A stretch of 64,000 nucleotides of DNA from Diphasiastrum complanatum. Taxonomy: Eukaryota; Streptophyta; Lycopodiopsida; Lycopodiales; Lycopodiaceae. How positions within the stretch are numbered: the first letter of the stretch is position 1; each line of letters begins with the position of its first letter. Below the pieces are notes generated by a model that was given only the letters and a program-made list of their open reading frames with translations, searched no databases and was not told where the DNA came from. Made by a program: the position numbers and the translations under genes. Where the stretch lies: positions 44,171,184-44,235,183 of the forward strand of contig CM055095.1 in the NCBI GenBank assembly GCA_029204225.1, written 5' to 3'. Below are positions 1 through 11,500 of the stretch, piece after piece.

Positions 1-466
1 TAGGGTAAATCTGAAAATAAGTATCAAGCTTTGCAAACCAATTCTCTAACAAGTTCCCGTCAGAGGAACCAGAATAGGTGGCAAGCTGTACCCGATCACA
101 AAAATCTCGAGCAAAATGTGGCTCAGGAGCTAGATGTCGTGGAAAATGTGACTCAGGAGCTGTAGGACGTGGAAAACCGGGTGGTGGGTTAGGTGGAAAA
201 TGAGGCCCACCGCCAAAGGAAGTAGACGAGCATGGAAGTCCAAATGGAGACCCAAATGATGAATGAACAGGGGCTTTGCCAGGTCCATGTGGCTGTAAGG
301 AATCAATCTGTGACTGCATAGTGGCAAAGCCGGTCTGTAGAGTGGTAAAACCGGTCATCATTTGGTCGAAACGACTACTGAGGAGAGTAAGAGAGTCACG
401 CATATCAGCAAACTGTTCATCTAAAGGTCCGGAATGACTCGCAGGTGTAGTGGGTGAGCTAGCCAT
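1..466 (-). CDS. Gag-like polyprotein start, partial
   Basis: An uninterrupted minus-strand frame begins with ATG at 466-464 (MASSPTTPASHSGPLDEQ) and is still open at base 1, so about 155 residues are visible. The N-terminal part is Ser/Thr-rich and then shows heptad-like spacing (FADMRDSLTLLSSRFDQM), suggesting a coiled coil. A Pro/Gly/His-rich linker follows, then a gag-like core whose motif LLENWFAKLDTYFQIYP resembles the start of the retrotransposon gag capsid domain in plant gypsy and related elements. The start is supported by the upstream LTR and primer site in the same orientation. Function is inferred as the capsid precursor. No zinc knuckle is visible because the window ends first. 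Confidence 0.65.
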   Translation of the reverse strand, partial: MASSPTTPASHSGPLDEQFADMRDSLTLLSSRFDQMMTGFTTLQTGFATMQSQIDSLQPHGPGKAPVHSSFGSPFGLPCSSTSFGGGPHFPPNPPPGFPRPTAPESHFPRHLAPEPHFARDFCDRVQLATYSGSSDGNLLENWFAKLDTYFQIYP

Positions 467-1474
467 GAGGAAGAAAAAGTAAGCGAGAAAAGAAATGTGC
501 TAAACAATTGGACGAACTGAAGGAGAGGACATAAGTCGTCACAACAGGCACGCCAATGAAAAGACACAATAGAACTCGCGATGTAAGATGAACGGAAAGG
601 ACAACTAAGTAAGAAATACCTCGTAACCGCAACCGGAAGTGAGCTGAAAAATAGCGGCGATATGTCGAGGTACCGGGCAGCCTCCAAAAAAGATGCTAAG
701 GGCCCGACAACGTGGAGTAAACGGTGGGTAAAAGTATGGGAAACAATAATGGACTATGGGGCTGGAAAGGGAGCAGCCAAGGAAAGGAAGTGATAACAAA
801 AAGGAGGTATGGGCAGCGAGGAAACAAGGCTGAAAAATCAGAGATCGCCCTTCAAGGGTAAAAAAAAGTTTGCGATAAAGACGAGGAGCAATCCCGATGC
901 GCGATGAAGTTGGGTGGGAGTGGCTTTCTAAGCATCAAGGCGTGTTTGTATTGTCCGGGGTAGGGTTGCGAACACAGACAGCAGTGTAGGAGGGTGAGCT
1001 GAAATTGAGGCGGATGTAGGGCGCCAGCTATGGTGGAGTGTGGGCGTCCAAGAGAGGTAGTAAACGGCAAAAGAAAATTGGATCAAAAAGATGGGTTGGT
1101 AGGGCGCTAGGAGTGGCTGATGGAAGGTGGCGAATAGGGGTAGCAAAAAGCGGAAATTTTCAGCAAAGGAAGGAGCAGTAGGGCGCTGGTCAACAAGCAT
1201 GAGGGCGCCCAATAGGGCAGCAAATAGGAGGCAGTAGGGCGCCCAAAATAGGGGAGGAAAAAGGCTGAAAATGCAGCAGTAGGCAGCCAGCAAGAGGGCG
1301 CTAGAAATGGGCAGCAAGTGGGCGCCTGTCCTCCTCCGATCCGTCGTGAAAATCTGCAAGACAAGTGTGGAGAAATGCTGAAGATCCGGCTGAAAAATGG
1401 TGAAGATCCAAGCTGAAGATGGGCGCCCTCCTGTGAGAGAAAAATCTGCTCAATGGAGATGCTCAGGAAAGTGA
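467..1474 (-). other. Untranslated leader of the LTR element, no gene seen
   Basis: Between primer site and gag start lies about 1 kb rich in GGGCGC and GCAGTAGGGCG motifs that recur irregularly (for example near 1173, 1233, 1295 and 1320). Short open frames here have no recognisable domain and look like by-products of the composition. A long repetitive leader is common in plant LTR elements. Confidence 0.45.
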
Positions 1475-1484
1475 TCTGATACCA
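1475..1484 (-). other. Primer binding site (initiator tRNA-Met type)
   Basis: Directly inside the LTR the minus strand reads TGGTATCAGA, matching the first ten bases of the common plant primer site complementary to the 3' end of initiator tRNA-Met. This fixes the orientation of the element and the inner LTR border. Confidence 0.65.
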
Positions 1485-1731
1485 TGTTATGAACGTAGCC
1501 ACGGCTGATCTAGATTTAGTCTATGAAAGCATCACATAAGCAAGACGAAAGCAGGAGAGAGAAAGCTTAAAGAGACTAAAGAAGGAGATCATATCATAAA
1601 CCAAGTAACAAATGACACAAAATCCCTACTTATAGCCAAGAGGAAGCCCTAAAAGGAAGCTTCCAGTGGCTAGGGCCAAACTGAGAGGGAAAATAGTGCG
1701 CCCTCCAAGAAGGCCCCCACTCTCAGTAACA
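1485..1731 (-). repeat. Long terminal repeat (5' LTR of the minus-strand element), about 247 bp
   Basis: On the plus strand the segment starts TGTTATGAACG and ends CTCAGTAACA, giving the usual TG...CA ends with a TGTTA/TAACA inverted terminal repeat. On the minus strand it contains a TATA-like CTATAAGTAGGG (near 1626-1637), typical of an LTR promoter. The partner LTR lies outside the window, so the target-site duplication cannot be tested. Confidence 0.6.
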
Positions 1732-1760
1732 TGACCAAATAACCAATATAGTGAATCATA

Positions 1761-1860
1761 GGGCCCAAGGCCAATAATATGGTCTAAATGTCAATAATAG
1801 GGCCCAAGGCCAACCATATAGTCTAAATGTCAGATAATGAATAAAAAAGGGCCCAAAGCC
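1761..1860. repeat. Short tandem repeat, 39-bp period
   Basis: The unit GGGCCCAAGGCCAAtaATA... begins at 1761 and again at 1800, with a partial third start near 1849 (GGGCCCAAAGCC). The first two units differ by only a few bases. It lies just outside the LTR. Confidence 0.6.
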
Positions 1861-2486
1861 TGCCTATGCATAAAGTAAAGTAAATGTAAATGGACATGGC
1901 GAATGTAATGAGCCGAGTCCATAACTGGTGTATAAATCTCAAGTATCACGAAACATGGGTGAGCAGGTGGAGGGCAGGGAGTGTGGACTAGATTGGTAGG
2001 CAACGTTGACTCAATCTTCACCCTACGTACGACTCCATCTGTATCAACAGTACCATCACTATGGCTCGAAGGAACCGATGTGAGGGAAGTGGCAGCGATG
2101 ATAGATTCTGGAGCGTTGATGGAGAGCAAGTTGTCAGTAGCGCTGATGGACAGGGGGTCGCTGGTGGACAGGGGGTCGTTGGTGGGTGAATCTGCATTCA
2201 GCGATGTGGAGGGAGGGATCTGGACCAGCGATGTGGAGGGATGCTGGACCAGCGATGGGGTAGATGAGGTGGTGAGCGATGTGGAGGGAGGGACCAGCGA
2301 TGAAGAGGTGGTGAGCGAGACCAGCAATGAAGGAGGGGCCATCGGTGGAGGAGAAGGTTGGGCCAACGCTGAGGGAGCGTGGACACGGGCAGATGTGCGT
2401 GGGGGGGGGGGGGAGCATGGGCTCCCCTTCCCTTTTTTGGCCATAGACAGCTGAAGGAACACCCGCTGCAGATTAGGCGCCATCTC

Positions 2487-2489
<3 letters not shown>
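1830..2489 (-). CDS. Low-complexity Ser/Pro/Thr-rich open frame, doubtful
   Basis: A 219-codon minus-strand frame starting MEMAPNLQRVFLQ is dominated by Ser, Pro, Thr and Leu. Its middle derives from imperfect tandem DNA repeats (AGCGATGTGGAGGGAGGGA on the plus strand, about 2200-2300). No domain is recognisable. The opposite strand is also open for 157 codons, as expected from repeat composition. It may be a minor open frame in repetitive DNA or the remnant of an element-encoded protein; I do not assign a function. Confidence 0.2.
2190..2340. repeat. Imperfect minisatellite (about 27-bp units)
   Basis: The phrases GCGATGTGGAGGGAGG and GACCAGCGATG recur at about 2200, 2228, 2275 and 2294 with small changes, which explains the long open frames on both strands here. 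Confidence 0.5.
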
Positions 2490-2490
<1 letters not shown>

Positions 2491-2538
<48 letters not shown>

Positions 2539-2660
2539 TGACTCGTATGTTGTGTGTGTGTGTGTGTGTGTGAGTGAGGTAGAGGGAGTGTGTGTGTGTG
2601 AGAGAGAGAAGAGAGGGAGAGTGTGTGTGACGTGTGTGTGTGTGTGAAAGAGAGGGAGTG

Positions 2661-2716
<56 letters not shown>

Positions 2717-2880
2717 GAGGGAGTGTGTGCGTGTGAAAGAGAGGAAGAGTGCGTATGAGTGAGAGGAGAGGGAGAGTGAGTGAGTGAGTAAGTGTGTGTC
2801 ACTTGTGTGTGTGCGTGTGTATGTGTGTGAAAGAGAGCGAGAGAGAGTGTGTGTGTGTGTGTGAGAGGGAGAGTGAGGTT
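2491..2880. repeat. Compound GA and GT microsatellite
   Basis: An uninterrupted (GA)n run at about 2491-2536 is followed by alternating GT and GA blocks, the longest (GT)n at about 2668-2711. Open frames here encode only dipeptide repeats and are artefacts. Confidence 0.95.
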
Positions 2881-2974
2881 AGAGCTTAGGTTTTAGAAAT
2901 TAGGATTAGTTTTTAATTTAAAGTTTGAATTTCATACTATTGCTTTGTTGACACTAGATAGCTATTAGCTATGC

Positions 2975-5900
2975 TCAGACAATGGGATCCTTTATGGGAT
3001 CAAGTCACCCTTAATTCAGGTTATGGCACGTCAGGAAGAAGTGGACTTGCAAGTATTGCGGGAATACTTATGGAGGTGGCCCCGTTCGAATAAGTGCGCA
3101 TCTTTTACGTCTCCGAGGATACGAGATCACTATTTGCACTCAAGCACCAGAGTCACTAAGGATTGCCGGGATTGGGGACGACTCTCATGCTACTACTTCA
3201 GCCACAGGTGATTCTTGTTTGATCTAAAGCTAAAATTTCAAAGTTCACTCTATAGTTTGATTACTAATGAGTAATTAGTGACTATAATTTATTAGCATCT
3301 ATGACTCTGAGTCTGTGTCATGTGACCTGTGACCCACTGACCTGTCAGATGTCTATGTTTGTCATGATTCATTGAATCCATTAAGGTTTAAACTTTAAAC
3401 ATTTGCATTGTGGCATGTGCACCATTATTGTTACAGGTGCGGCAGAGCGCCGAAATTCCACATCACAGTCGTCACCTATAGCCGGCACTAGCTCCGCTGC
3501 AGTACCCATTTCATTTTCTTCTGGAGAGACTCCTACAATGCCAGTAGGTGGGGCGGGCAGTAGTGCTGTTGGTAGGGCTGGAGTTGTTGGGGGACGGGGT
3601 CGGGGACATGTGAGAGGCAGGGATGTTTATGTGGCAGCAGTCGCATAGGGATGCAGTTGTTGCTACTGTTAGGAGGTGCTTTTACTTGTGCGACCTCCCC
3701 TTTCATTTGGCTATGACCCCTGCATGGAGGGATATGATGCGAGTAGTATCTCGTATCGGTGTTAAGTGGGAGGGCCCGACCATGGAGCAGTTGAGGACGA
3801 GAGAGCTACATGCTGAGCGGCAGTCCGTGGATAATGACCTACAGCCCATTAGGAAGTCATGAGCGAGGTATACCTTACATCTTCAAAACCTTTGCACTTA
3901 CTACTTTCAAGTTTCAATTTACAAATTTGCAAGTTAGTTAAAAGGAGTCAACTTTCAAATTTCAACTTTATTTGACTCTTTGGTGTTCAATGCTGAGTGC
4001 TCACTGCTCTAGCTGGTAGGTTGTAACCTAGTAGCCTGAGGCCTGCAAGTTACTCGATAGTTGAAACTATTGTCGAATGTTCTAGGTATGGATGCACCAT
4101 ACTATCAAATGGTTGGACAGATGCAAGGAGGCGCCATATTGTGAATATATCGGTGCCTTCTTGCATGGGCAACATGTTTTTGAGGTCCATTGATACGTCA
4201 GAGCCAGTCATGGAATTGGATGGCAAGAGATTGTTTGACTACATCTCACAGACCATTGAGGAGGTCGGAAAAGAAAATGTTGTCCAAGTATGCACTTGCC
4301 ACTTTCAAGTTTCAACATTGAGCTTTGAAGTTACATTTTGTGAATCGTTATTATTGTTTTAAATGTTGCAATTTGCATTTGCCATTTAGGCAATTACAAT
4401 TTTTTGCGAATTTCGACATTCGTTGTGACTTGTTTGAACTTTGCAGATTCCAGAATGCTCAATGTTGAATGTTCATGAGATTCAACTTTGTCAGAATTCC
4501 AATGCAAGTTGTCACGGACAACGTATCCAATTGTGTTGCCATGGGGAAGCTCGTGAATGAGAGGTACCCTTGGATTTCCTGAACTCCATGTGCAGCACAC
4601 TGCCTTGACCTCCTGGTTGAAGACATTACGAGATTACCCTAGGTCAAGGAGGTTGTAGACATGGCACAATTCTTGGTGAGATTGTCACCAAGAGACAGAG
4701 GGTCTTGAGCATGTTCAGGTCCCATTCCAGCTTGGATCTCTTGAGGCCTGCCCCCACTAGGTAACCAAGTTCCAACCTGTTTCCAATTTTTTGATTTGCA
4801 ATTTTGTTTTAGCTCAAGTCTCAATGCTCATGGAGTTTGAATTTCGCTATAGTCTGCTGCCTATGACCAATTACCATTCTTATTTCATCCTAGGTTTGCC
4901 TATATGTTCCTTGTTTTGGAGCGGCTCATAAAAGTGCATGCAAGCCCAAGGCAAATGGTTGTTTCAAACCATTGGGCAGAGTGGGGCCCATCACGAAAGG
5001 CCAGGGCCAAAAGATTTGAGGCGACCGTGATGGGGACTGCATTTGGGATGATGCATGCGCCATTATCATATCCATGCAGCCTATCTATAGTGTGTTGCAC
5101 CTTACTGATAAAGAGGGTTACACTCTTCTCTATGAGTTTATGGATAGGTTGGGAGAGCAGCTTCAAAGTTGCACTAGGTATATTACTACGTTGAAAGTTG
5201 ATTCTTAATTGAACATTCATGATTAGTTAATAGTAATGAATATTTGCAAATTTGATATTCATGATCGGAATCAGGGTTCTTGAAACTTGAATATTCAAAC
5301 TTCACTCCTGATTATTTGCAGGCTAGAAGAAATAAGGGGCCTGTTTCTAGACAGGTGGCAGTGGTTCCATCAACCTCTGCATGTCGTGGCTTGCTTGCTT
5401 CATCCACTATGGAAGAAGGAAGATCGATTCCATGATCGAGAGCTCAGGCAGGGATGGCATTCCTACGTCTCCTCTGTCTACCCTGATCCTAGGGATCAAG
5501 ATGCACTCATGGATGACTTGAATTTATTCAAGTATGTAATTAGTAATTACAAGCTCCTAGCTAGCAATACATACTTGGCCGTTATAAATTATTACTTGCC
5601 ACTTGGTGCCATCATGAATCATGATTCAAATTTCATCTATGTAGTATGTACTGAAGTCTAAGTTAGTAGTAAGCATTTAGTATTTACTATTTTGAAGGGT
5701 GATAAATGTTGAATGTTGAATGTTCAGGACCGAGCACCTCGATTTCAGTCGTGCAGCTGCCATGCTGAGGGGAGGGCAATTGTGCCATGTTTCATGGTGG
5801 ATGAAGTATGTGAATGATGTTCCCAAGTTGCAAAAACTTGCCATCCGCGTCCTCTCACAAGATTGCGCAGCAGTTGCATGCGAGAGAAATTGGAGTGTGT

Positions 5901-6770
5901 TCTCTCTGATTCATACGAAGAGGAGGAACAGACTTTCTACTGCGCAGCTAGAGAGGTTGGTGTACCTGCATGCCAACCTACGGCTTCTGAAGAAGCTAAG
6001 GGAGACCGAGGAGCCCACACAAGTAATCTGAATTCTAATTTATGTAGAGTGACGAGTCTACCATGATCTGTCTGGAGTTTGGACTAAGTACCTTTAGGCT
6101 TCAAGTTTCAACGTTAAACGTTTAAATTTGCTATTTTTTGTGGAATCGATTAACAGTACTGAGAATCAAGATCTTGGTTTAATTCCATAGGAAAATCTCG
6201 ATGACATCGATGTGGCAAGGGTTCTAGACTTGCCACCAAGAACACAAGAGGTCCGGATGTCTATAATTTACTCCATCGGCCTTATTAGCTACAGGTTGAT
6301 TTCAATGCCCGACTCCCCGATTCACTGCTTTATATCAGTACTTTGTAGATATACTAGATACTAGATTGTAAATTGTAATTTTTAAGTTAGAAGTAATGTC
6401 AATCCTAAGTCTTGATTCCAATTTCCTTGTGTGCACTACGCAAGGCCTACCACTCGAGCTGCTGCAGCACGTAGGACCAGGAGCGCAGCAAAGGGTCTAA
6501 GCCATCCAGCAGTCTCAAACACCTCTGAGAGTCCCTCTGACTCAGATGAGGAATCCGCCACTGAGGGTGAGGATGAGGATGAGGATGATGAGGATACAGG
6601 GCACCTAAACATAAAATGCTCCTCAAACTCCACCTCATCCAAAGAGCAAATTTGGCAAATCCACTCCTCTCTCGGAATACTGTGGAACCTCCCAGTTTTG
6701 ATAGCCAGCTGATGCGATGATACACGGAGTTGTCCGAATGTAAATCTGAGGTTCTGTGATAATTCTGAGT
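2975..6770 (+). mobile_element. Decayed hAT-superfamily DNA transposon (BED / DUF659 / hAT-C type)
   Basis: Blocks of a plant hAT transposase lie in order on the plus strand, separated by AT-rich, intron-like or decayed stretches. About 3065-3215 is a degenerate BED finger (ISAHLLRLRGYEITIC). About 3683-3860 is the FYLCDLPFHLA segment. About 4108-4290 is DUF659 (VPSCMGNMFLRSIDTSEPV, then EEVGKENVVQ). About 4490-4650 has QVVTDNVSNCVAMGKLV and TPCAAHCLDLLVEDI. About 5320-5540 holds RPLH-like LDRWQWFHQPLHVVA. About 5720-6030 is the C-terminal dimerisation domain (LQKLAIRVLSQDCAAVACER, then NWSVFSLIHTKRRNRL). A tail with an acidic stretch follows at 6430-6600. Stops (for example in WIS*TPCAAHC) and frame changes mean it is not functional. 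Terminal inverted repeats were not found. Confidence 0.8.
5729..6031 (+). pseudogene. hAT transposase C-terminal dimerisation domain (remnant)
   Basis: This is the best preserved piece of the hAT element. It is a plus-strand frame with the family signature WWMKYVNDVPKLQKLAIRVL, then ERNWSVFSLIHTKRRNRLST and QLERLVYLHANLRLL. In active hAT transposases this domain dimerises the protein and completes the RNase-H-like fold. The frame ends in a stop soon after EPTQVI, as is usual for this family before an acidic tail, but upstream exons are broken. Confidence 0.8.
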
Positions 6771-6799
6771 CCAAATAATGTGGTAAAATTGGGAACCCT

Positions 6800-8156
6800 G
6801 CTATGTCTAGCTCAATGAAATGAGTCTTGGGTCAAACCCACAGTTGTCGTCTCCATGTACGATCAAGATATGCCCGATATAAGAAGCATTTGAAATACTG
6901 GTGAGTACCTGAGCAATGTTTCATGCGGTCATTCTGCACGTCGTTTCGAAACACATTTGAAATGCGTATGAAACGGCTGGTTCAGGTTCGAAACGAGAAA
7001 TTTTTTAAGGGTTTTTTATTTTTTGAAAATGTGTTTTTAAGGGTTTTTGGGGTTTACACATGTCATAGGAAGTCTAGTACCAAGTAGATACATCCAATTT
7101 CATGAGAATGCTCTAGAGAATGCAATTTCAAGAGGAGAAACTGTGTATGGTGACTATGGTCACTTTCCTCAGTCAATTATTGATATTGTCATGGATAGGT
7201 TATTAGGTTGCGAGAATCTATTCATGCCCATTGCCAGTACAAAGCTTATGGCCCTTGAGAAATCATGCTCAAGTCACAAGTGCATACAAGAAGTATGCAA
7301 AGACACGAGTCACACGACCATCATCATCTTTAGAGTCTTGTAACTTGTAAGTAGTAAGTACTAAGAGAACAAGAAGTTTAGCTCGTGAGGGTTTGCATGC
7401 CCATTTAGTAGGTACTTGATAACGTGTCAACAATCACACTTCTATGCATGCAACAAATCACAGTCTCAAACATCCAAGAACTTCAGGAAATTATAAATAG
7501 TAAAGTTATAAACTATACAATGTACTGACCAGTGACCACCGACAAATCACAAATTACAATTCAAGAGTCAAAAGTTTAAACTTTAGTCTTTAAAGTAAAA
7601 GCATAAATAACAAGAATGTCACGCGTGGCCTCAAAGCTCAAGCCTGAGACACCATGAGAGTCATATGTATAACTACTATGCTAGAGCCTAGAGTATGCCA
7701 CTGTCATCTATGCTGAGTATTGAGTGCCCCCCCCATCTAGGCTCTAGCTGCCCGCCTCGGACGTTGTAGTCGTGGAGGCACTGGCATGTCCTCACGCTCA
7801 AGGTCATCAGACTCACCCTCATAGAATGTTCGTCAACATAAGGAAGACAATTTGAATGCCATGCAACTATGCTCGGACCTACTAAAAATCTCAAATAGAA
7901 TGTTCAAAATGGTGGCGCCTTTGCAAGAACAAATTATGAAGGCTCAAAATGGTCATGTGGTAATTACAACATTTTGCAACCACCAGACCCAAGTGATTAT
8001 AACACTTTGCAACCACCACAACACCTTGCCCTTTATTACTTCTAGCTATTATCTCTATCTTTGTACTTCTTTTAAGTTTGGCACAAGTCCTTTGAGAGAA
8101 TTTATCATGTACTTGGTCTCTATTCAAAGTCGCATCTTGGTATCATGCAAGTAGGA
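6800..8156. other. No confident gene; possible second hAT fragment
   Basis: A 98-codon plus-strand frame (7047-7343) contains VPSRYIQFHENALENAISRG and HFPQSIIDIVMDRLLGCENL. It looks protein-like but I do not recognise it. On the minus strand at about 7690-7830 a frame reads EGESDDLEREDMPVPPRL, reminiscent of the acidic, proline-rich tails that follow hAT dimerisation domains. The rest (7340-7620, 7900-8156) is AT-rich. Near 6945-7000 the motif GTTTCGAAAC and its variants recur. Confidence 0.3.
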
Positions 8157-8260
8157 TAGCAAAGTAAGAAGCTTCAAACGAGAGAAATTTGCTAAGAGCA
8201 GGTGCTAATTGATCCTCTGGGTTGTTTGCTATTAAGCACATCAAAATAGACAAACAATCT
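8155..8260 (-). CDS. Candidate further ATM exon (tentative)
   Basis: The minus strand reads CLSILMCLIANNPEDQLAP and then ALSKFLSFEASYF in one frame, just downstream of ATM exon 12. The style (short hydrophobic helix, then helix) fits the HEAT-like ATM N-terminal solenoid. I could not fix both splice sites or an alignment, so this is only a candidate exon 13. Confidence 0.25.
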
Positions 8261-8521
8261 TTAATTGTTTGATGGCGGACTTAAATGCAACTCGTATGGA
8301 AACATGAATGCACAATTACTTCAAAGCTACTATAAAAAGCCTTCATAAACAAATTACAATGAATAGTAGTGGTTATTTTTGTTTGAAAACCATATTATTC
8401 AAAAGTACCATTCTGACATAATTATCTACACATCTACAAGACAATAGTTTTCCATATAACTCTAACATTTCCAAATTATGGTTTTGATTGATTCCACACA
8501 GCATTATATTGACTTATTTAC

Positions 8522-11500
8522 CTCCATTGTGCATTGCTGCAAGTGTTTCTTGACAACAGCATTTGAGGCGGCTCTTCGCCAAAGAGCGCTCAATTCTTGT
8601 AAGCATCTGCATCACAAACTCAAATTGCAAATCTAAATTATCTACTTCTCTAAGCGACTTTAAAAGTTGCAGTAGGTCATAATATAGGAGCAAGGATGCC
8701 CAAAAAATTGAATAAGGTTTGATTATTTTTGCTTGCTCATTTTAAAATCAAGCTTGTGATATTGACTATACAATTGCAGGATGGCCAATATTTATACCTC
8801 AGGGTCCATATTGAGGATTGGAAAGCACGAGTATTAACTGCATCAGAAAAGAGTCTGCAGTTCAATAAATGCTCATGTCAAATTCATTTGGAAAATCGAA
8901 GTTAAATAACTACCACTACCACTACCACACCCATATCATACATCCTGGAGAGGGGAAAAAAAACTAAAATGTTGGCACTGGAGAGAAGATACCTTTCTAG
9001 GTTCAACGCAATCGCCTCTAACCAGCTAAACCAAGTTTCTCTAGCAAACTTGAACCCAAAGCGCCGAATTAAAAATGAAAATGCACTACACCTGCAACAT
9101 GCACGATGCAAGAGATAGTGACAATTTGTTCTCGAACCATTGTATGCGAGTTGAATGCATCAAAAACTCTTTGCAACAAAAGTTCATGATTGAAAAATTA
9201 AAGCTTTAATCTAAGAAAACAAAGCAAATAATCAATCTACCAAATGAAGGATCACATGCAAGCACATCATTAGAAGAATGAAAGTTGGACACAATACATC
9301 TCAATGTTTAAACTCCAATTGGAGTGACTAGTGTATCGTTGGGATGCACTGGTAGATTGAATGTCTTGTTCCAACGCCTAGATGAGGTAACACATGGAAT
9401 TTGAACATCTTGAATGAAAAAGACATGCACAATGCTAAACACCGGTATGAGCAAGTGGGTCAACTAAAAAACTGTAAACCCACAACTACGCAAGCAATGT
9501 ATAATAATATAGAGGATAACGTCCATAAGCATATCATAAAAAAAAATTGGAGTAGGTCAAAGTGCTTGAAGAAGCCAAGAATGTTCGAGACTTCATCTGT
9601 AAATCCATATTCAAATCATGACTTTGTGGGAGTTATCAACCGAGTGCCACATCAACAATTTAGAAGCTATTATAATCTAGTAACAAGATTTATCATTATT
9701 TATCAAAATGTAGACTATACACTAGTCCATTTGATCTTCTCATCCTCAATTCACATACTCGCAATGCACTTTCGCATATTGAACGACAAAACAGGCCCCC
9801 AAGTGCGTCATATAATGTAATTAATGAAGTCCTGGTCCTCCCTATGTCTAGAACAACTTGAGACTTGTGGAGTAGATAGGAGGAGACACGTCTCTAGGTA
9901 ACTTCATGTCTCTCATGTATCAATTTACAGTTCTCTAAGATCAATCTTTGTGTGTTCTCTCCCCTCCTCTCTCCTGAATGCATTTGTTGTGTGCCCTAAA
10001 CTTCAAAGTGGCGTCAAAGTAGAATATGAATAAAACCTACTAATCTAGAACCAACTAGATTTATTCTATGTCTAGAATAGAATAGGTACTAGGAAAAAGA
10101 GAGAGAACCACGTATAGTTATGCCGAAATCCGAGTTACTGAAATTCTTTATTGAGAATCTTAGTTCAGCCCTCATCTGGAGTTTCATGCCTCAATATTGG
10201 TGATAGCGAATGATGTGACAGAAGCTAAATTCTTGTTGCAGATTTTGCAACTAGGATAAACCAATGATACAGGAGTTGTTGACTATGGACAAAGTTGATC
10301 ATAAAATCTACACGTGTTTATTGATTTAAAAAGGCTTTCAAATAAGTTTAGTCCAAGGTACTCTTTAGATATTTTCAGAAAAATCCTCACCTTCAATATA
10401 GTTGGGTTCTGAAAACCACTTCAACCACCAATGACAAAAGGCAGAAGAGATGAAAAGGGAACAGATGGCTCGACTACCTATTTCAAAAATAAAGTTATGA
10501 AAAGACTCACTTTACAAAACGGCATGCAGCGGCAAGAGTGAGTGTCATATTTTCGAATCAAACAAGAAAGAGCTACATAAAAAGTTGTGATAACCTAGAT
10601 TATTCTTATTTGTCATTTGACATTAGAATGAATCTATTACGATAATGTTGTGATGGAATTTTCAAATACTTACAAGCATTATAAGATAATCTGTATCAAA
10701 TAAATAGTCTTGAGGAGATTCAAATCAAGTTGAATTGTGCGAAAAGAATATAGAGGATCAAATCGAGCTCTAGCCAAAGGATTTTAAAAAATCCTAAAAC
10801 ATTCCAAATTCAACAGATTTGGAAGTAATGGGGGAAGTTTTCAAGAACTTTGACTAATTAGAATTGACATTCGAATCCAAAATCATTTTGAATCAAATAA
10901 ATTCAAACCAAAAAATCCCAAACAGAGAGGTCATCTTGGCCCCTTAATACTGTGCATGAATGTGACGTGATGCAATGTAATATGCACAATACTTGTCATA
11001 CATTCAGTTAAATTTTCTTTCTACTACTTTATATGTTCTATTTTGACTTTAATTACAGGTATTTTTTTTTTGAGACATTACTATCTGTGGGTTGACTCTA
11101 ATTTTAAGGTTCTAGCCCAAAGGCGTGAAAGGTTATACAAACCTATTTTTTGGTAATCTTCTTGATCCCTTGGATTCCATGCAATGGTCTTTCGAACCTA
11201 TGTAGGAAACCCTCAGCAGAATTACAGTCTGTCGCTTTTAATCACTCGGCCACTAAACAAACATTCTCTGAAACAACTACATTTTTTAGATTTACAAGTA
11301 CATCACATAGATTGCACACGGGCGAGTACAAGCAATCATTCAGCCGCTTATTTGATCAGCTTATTATTATGCAATTGTTCCACAGTCGATTTATAAGCGT
11401 AGGCGAAACTCTCTTTGGTTCTAGAGGTCTATTGAGTTGCTTTTATCAGCCATCTATACTATCTTCTTATTTGATTCTGGCAACTTACCACAAAGAGTTC

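Larger units (their letters stand above)
1..1731 (-). mobile_element. LTR retrotransposon, 5' end only, running off the left edge
   Basis: Read on the minus strand, this segment has the order LTR (1731 to 1485), primer binding site (1484 to 1475), a leader of about 1 kb and a gag-like start codon at 466, with the reading frame open to the window edge. The order fits the 5' end of an autonomous LTR retrotransposon. Copia and gypsy cannot be told apart here because pol lies outside the window. The open gag frame suggests a younger insertion than most other elements in this window. Confidence 0.7.

Noticed and set aside
2473-2802. 109-codon minus-strand frame of His, Thr and Ser repeats
   Set aside because: It is a direct translation of the GA/GT microsatellite, with no non-repeat content.
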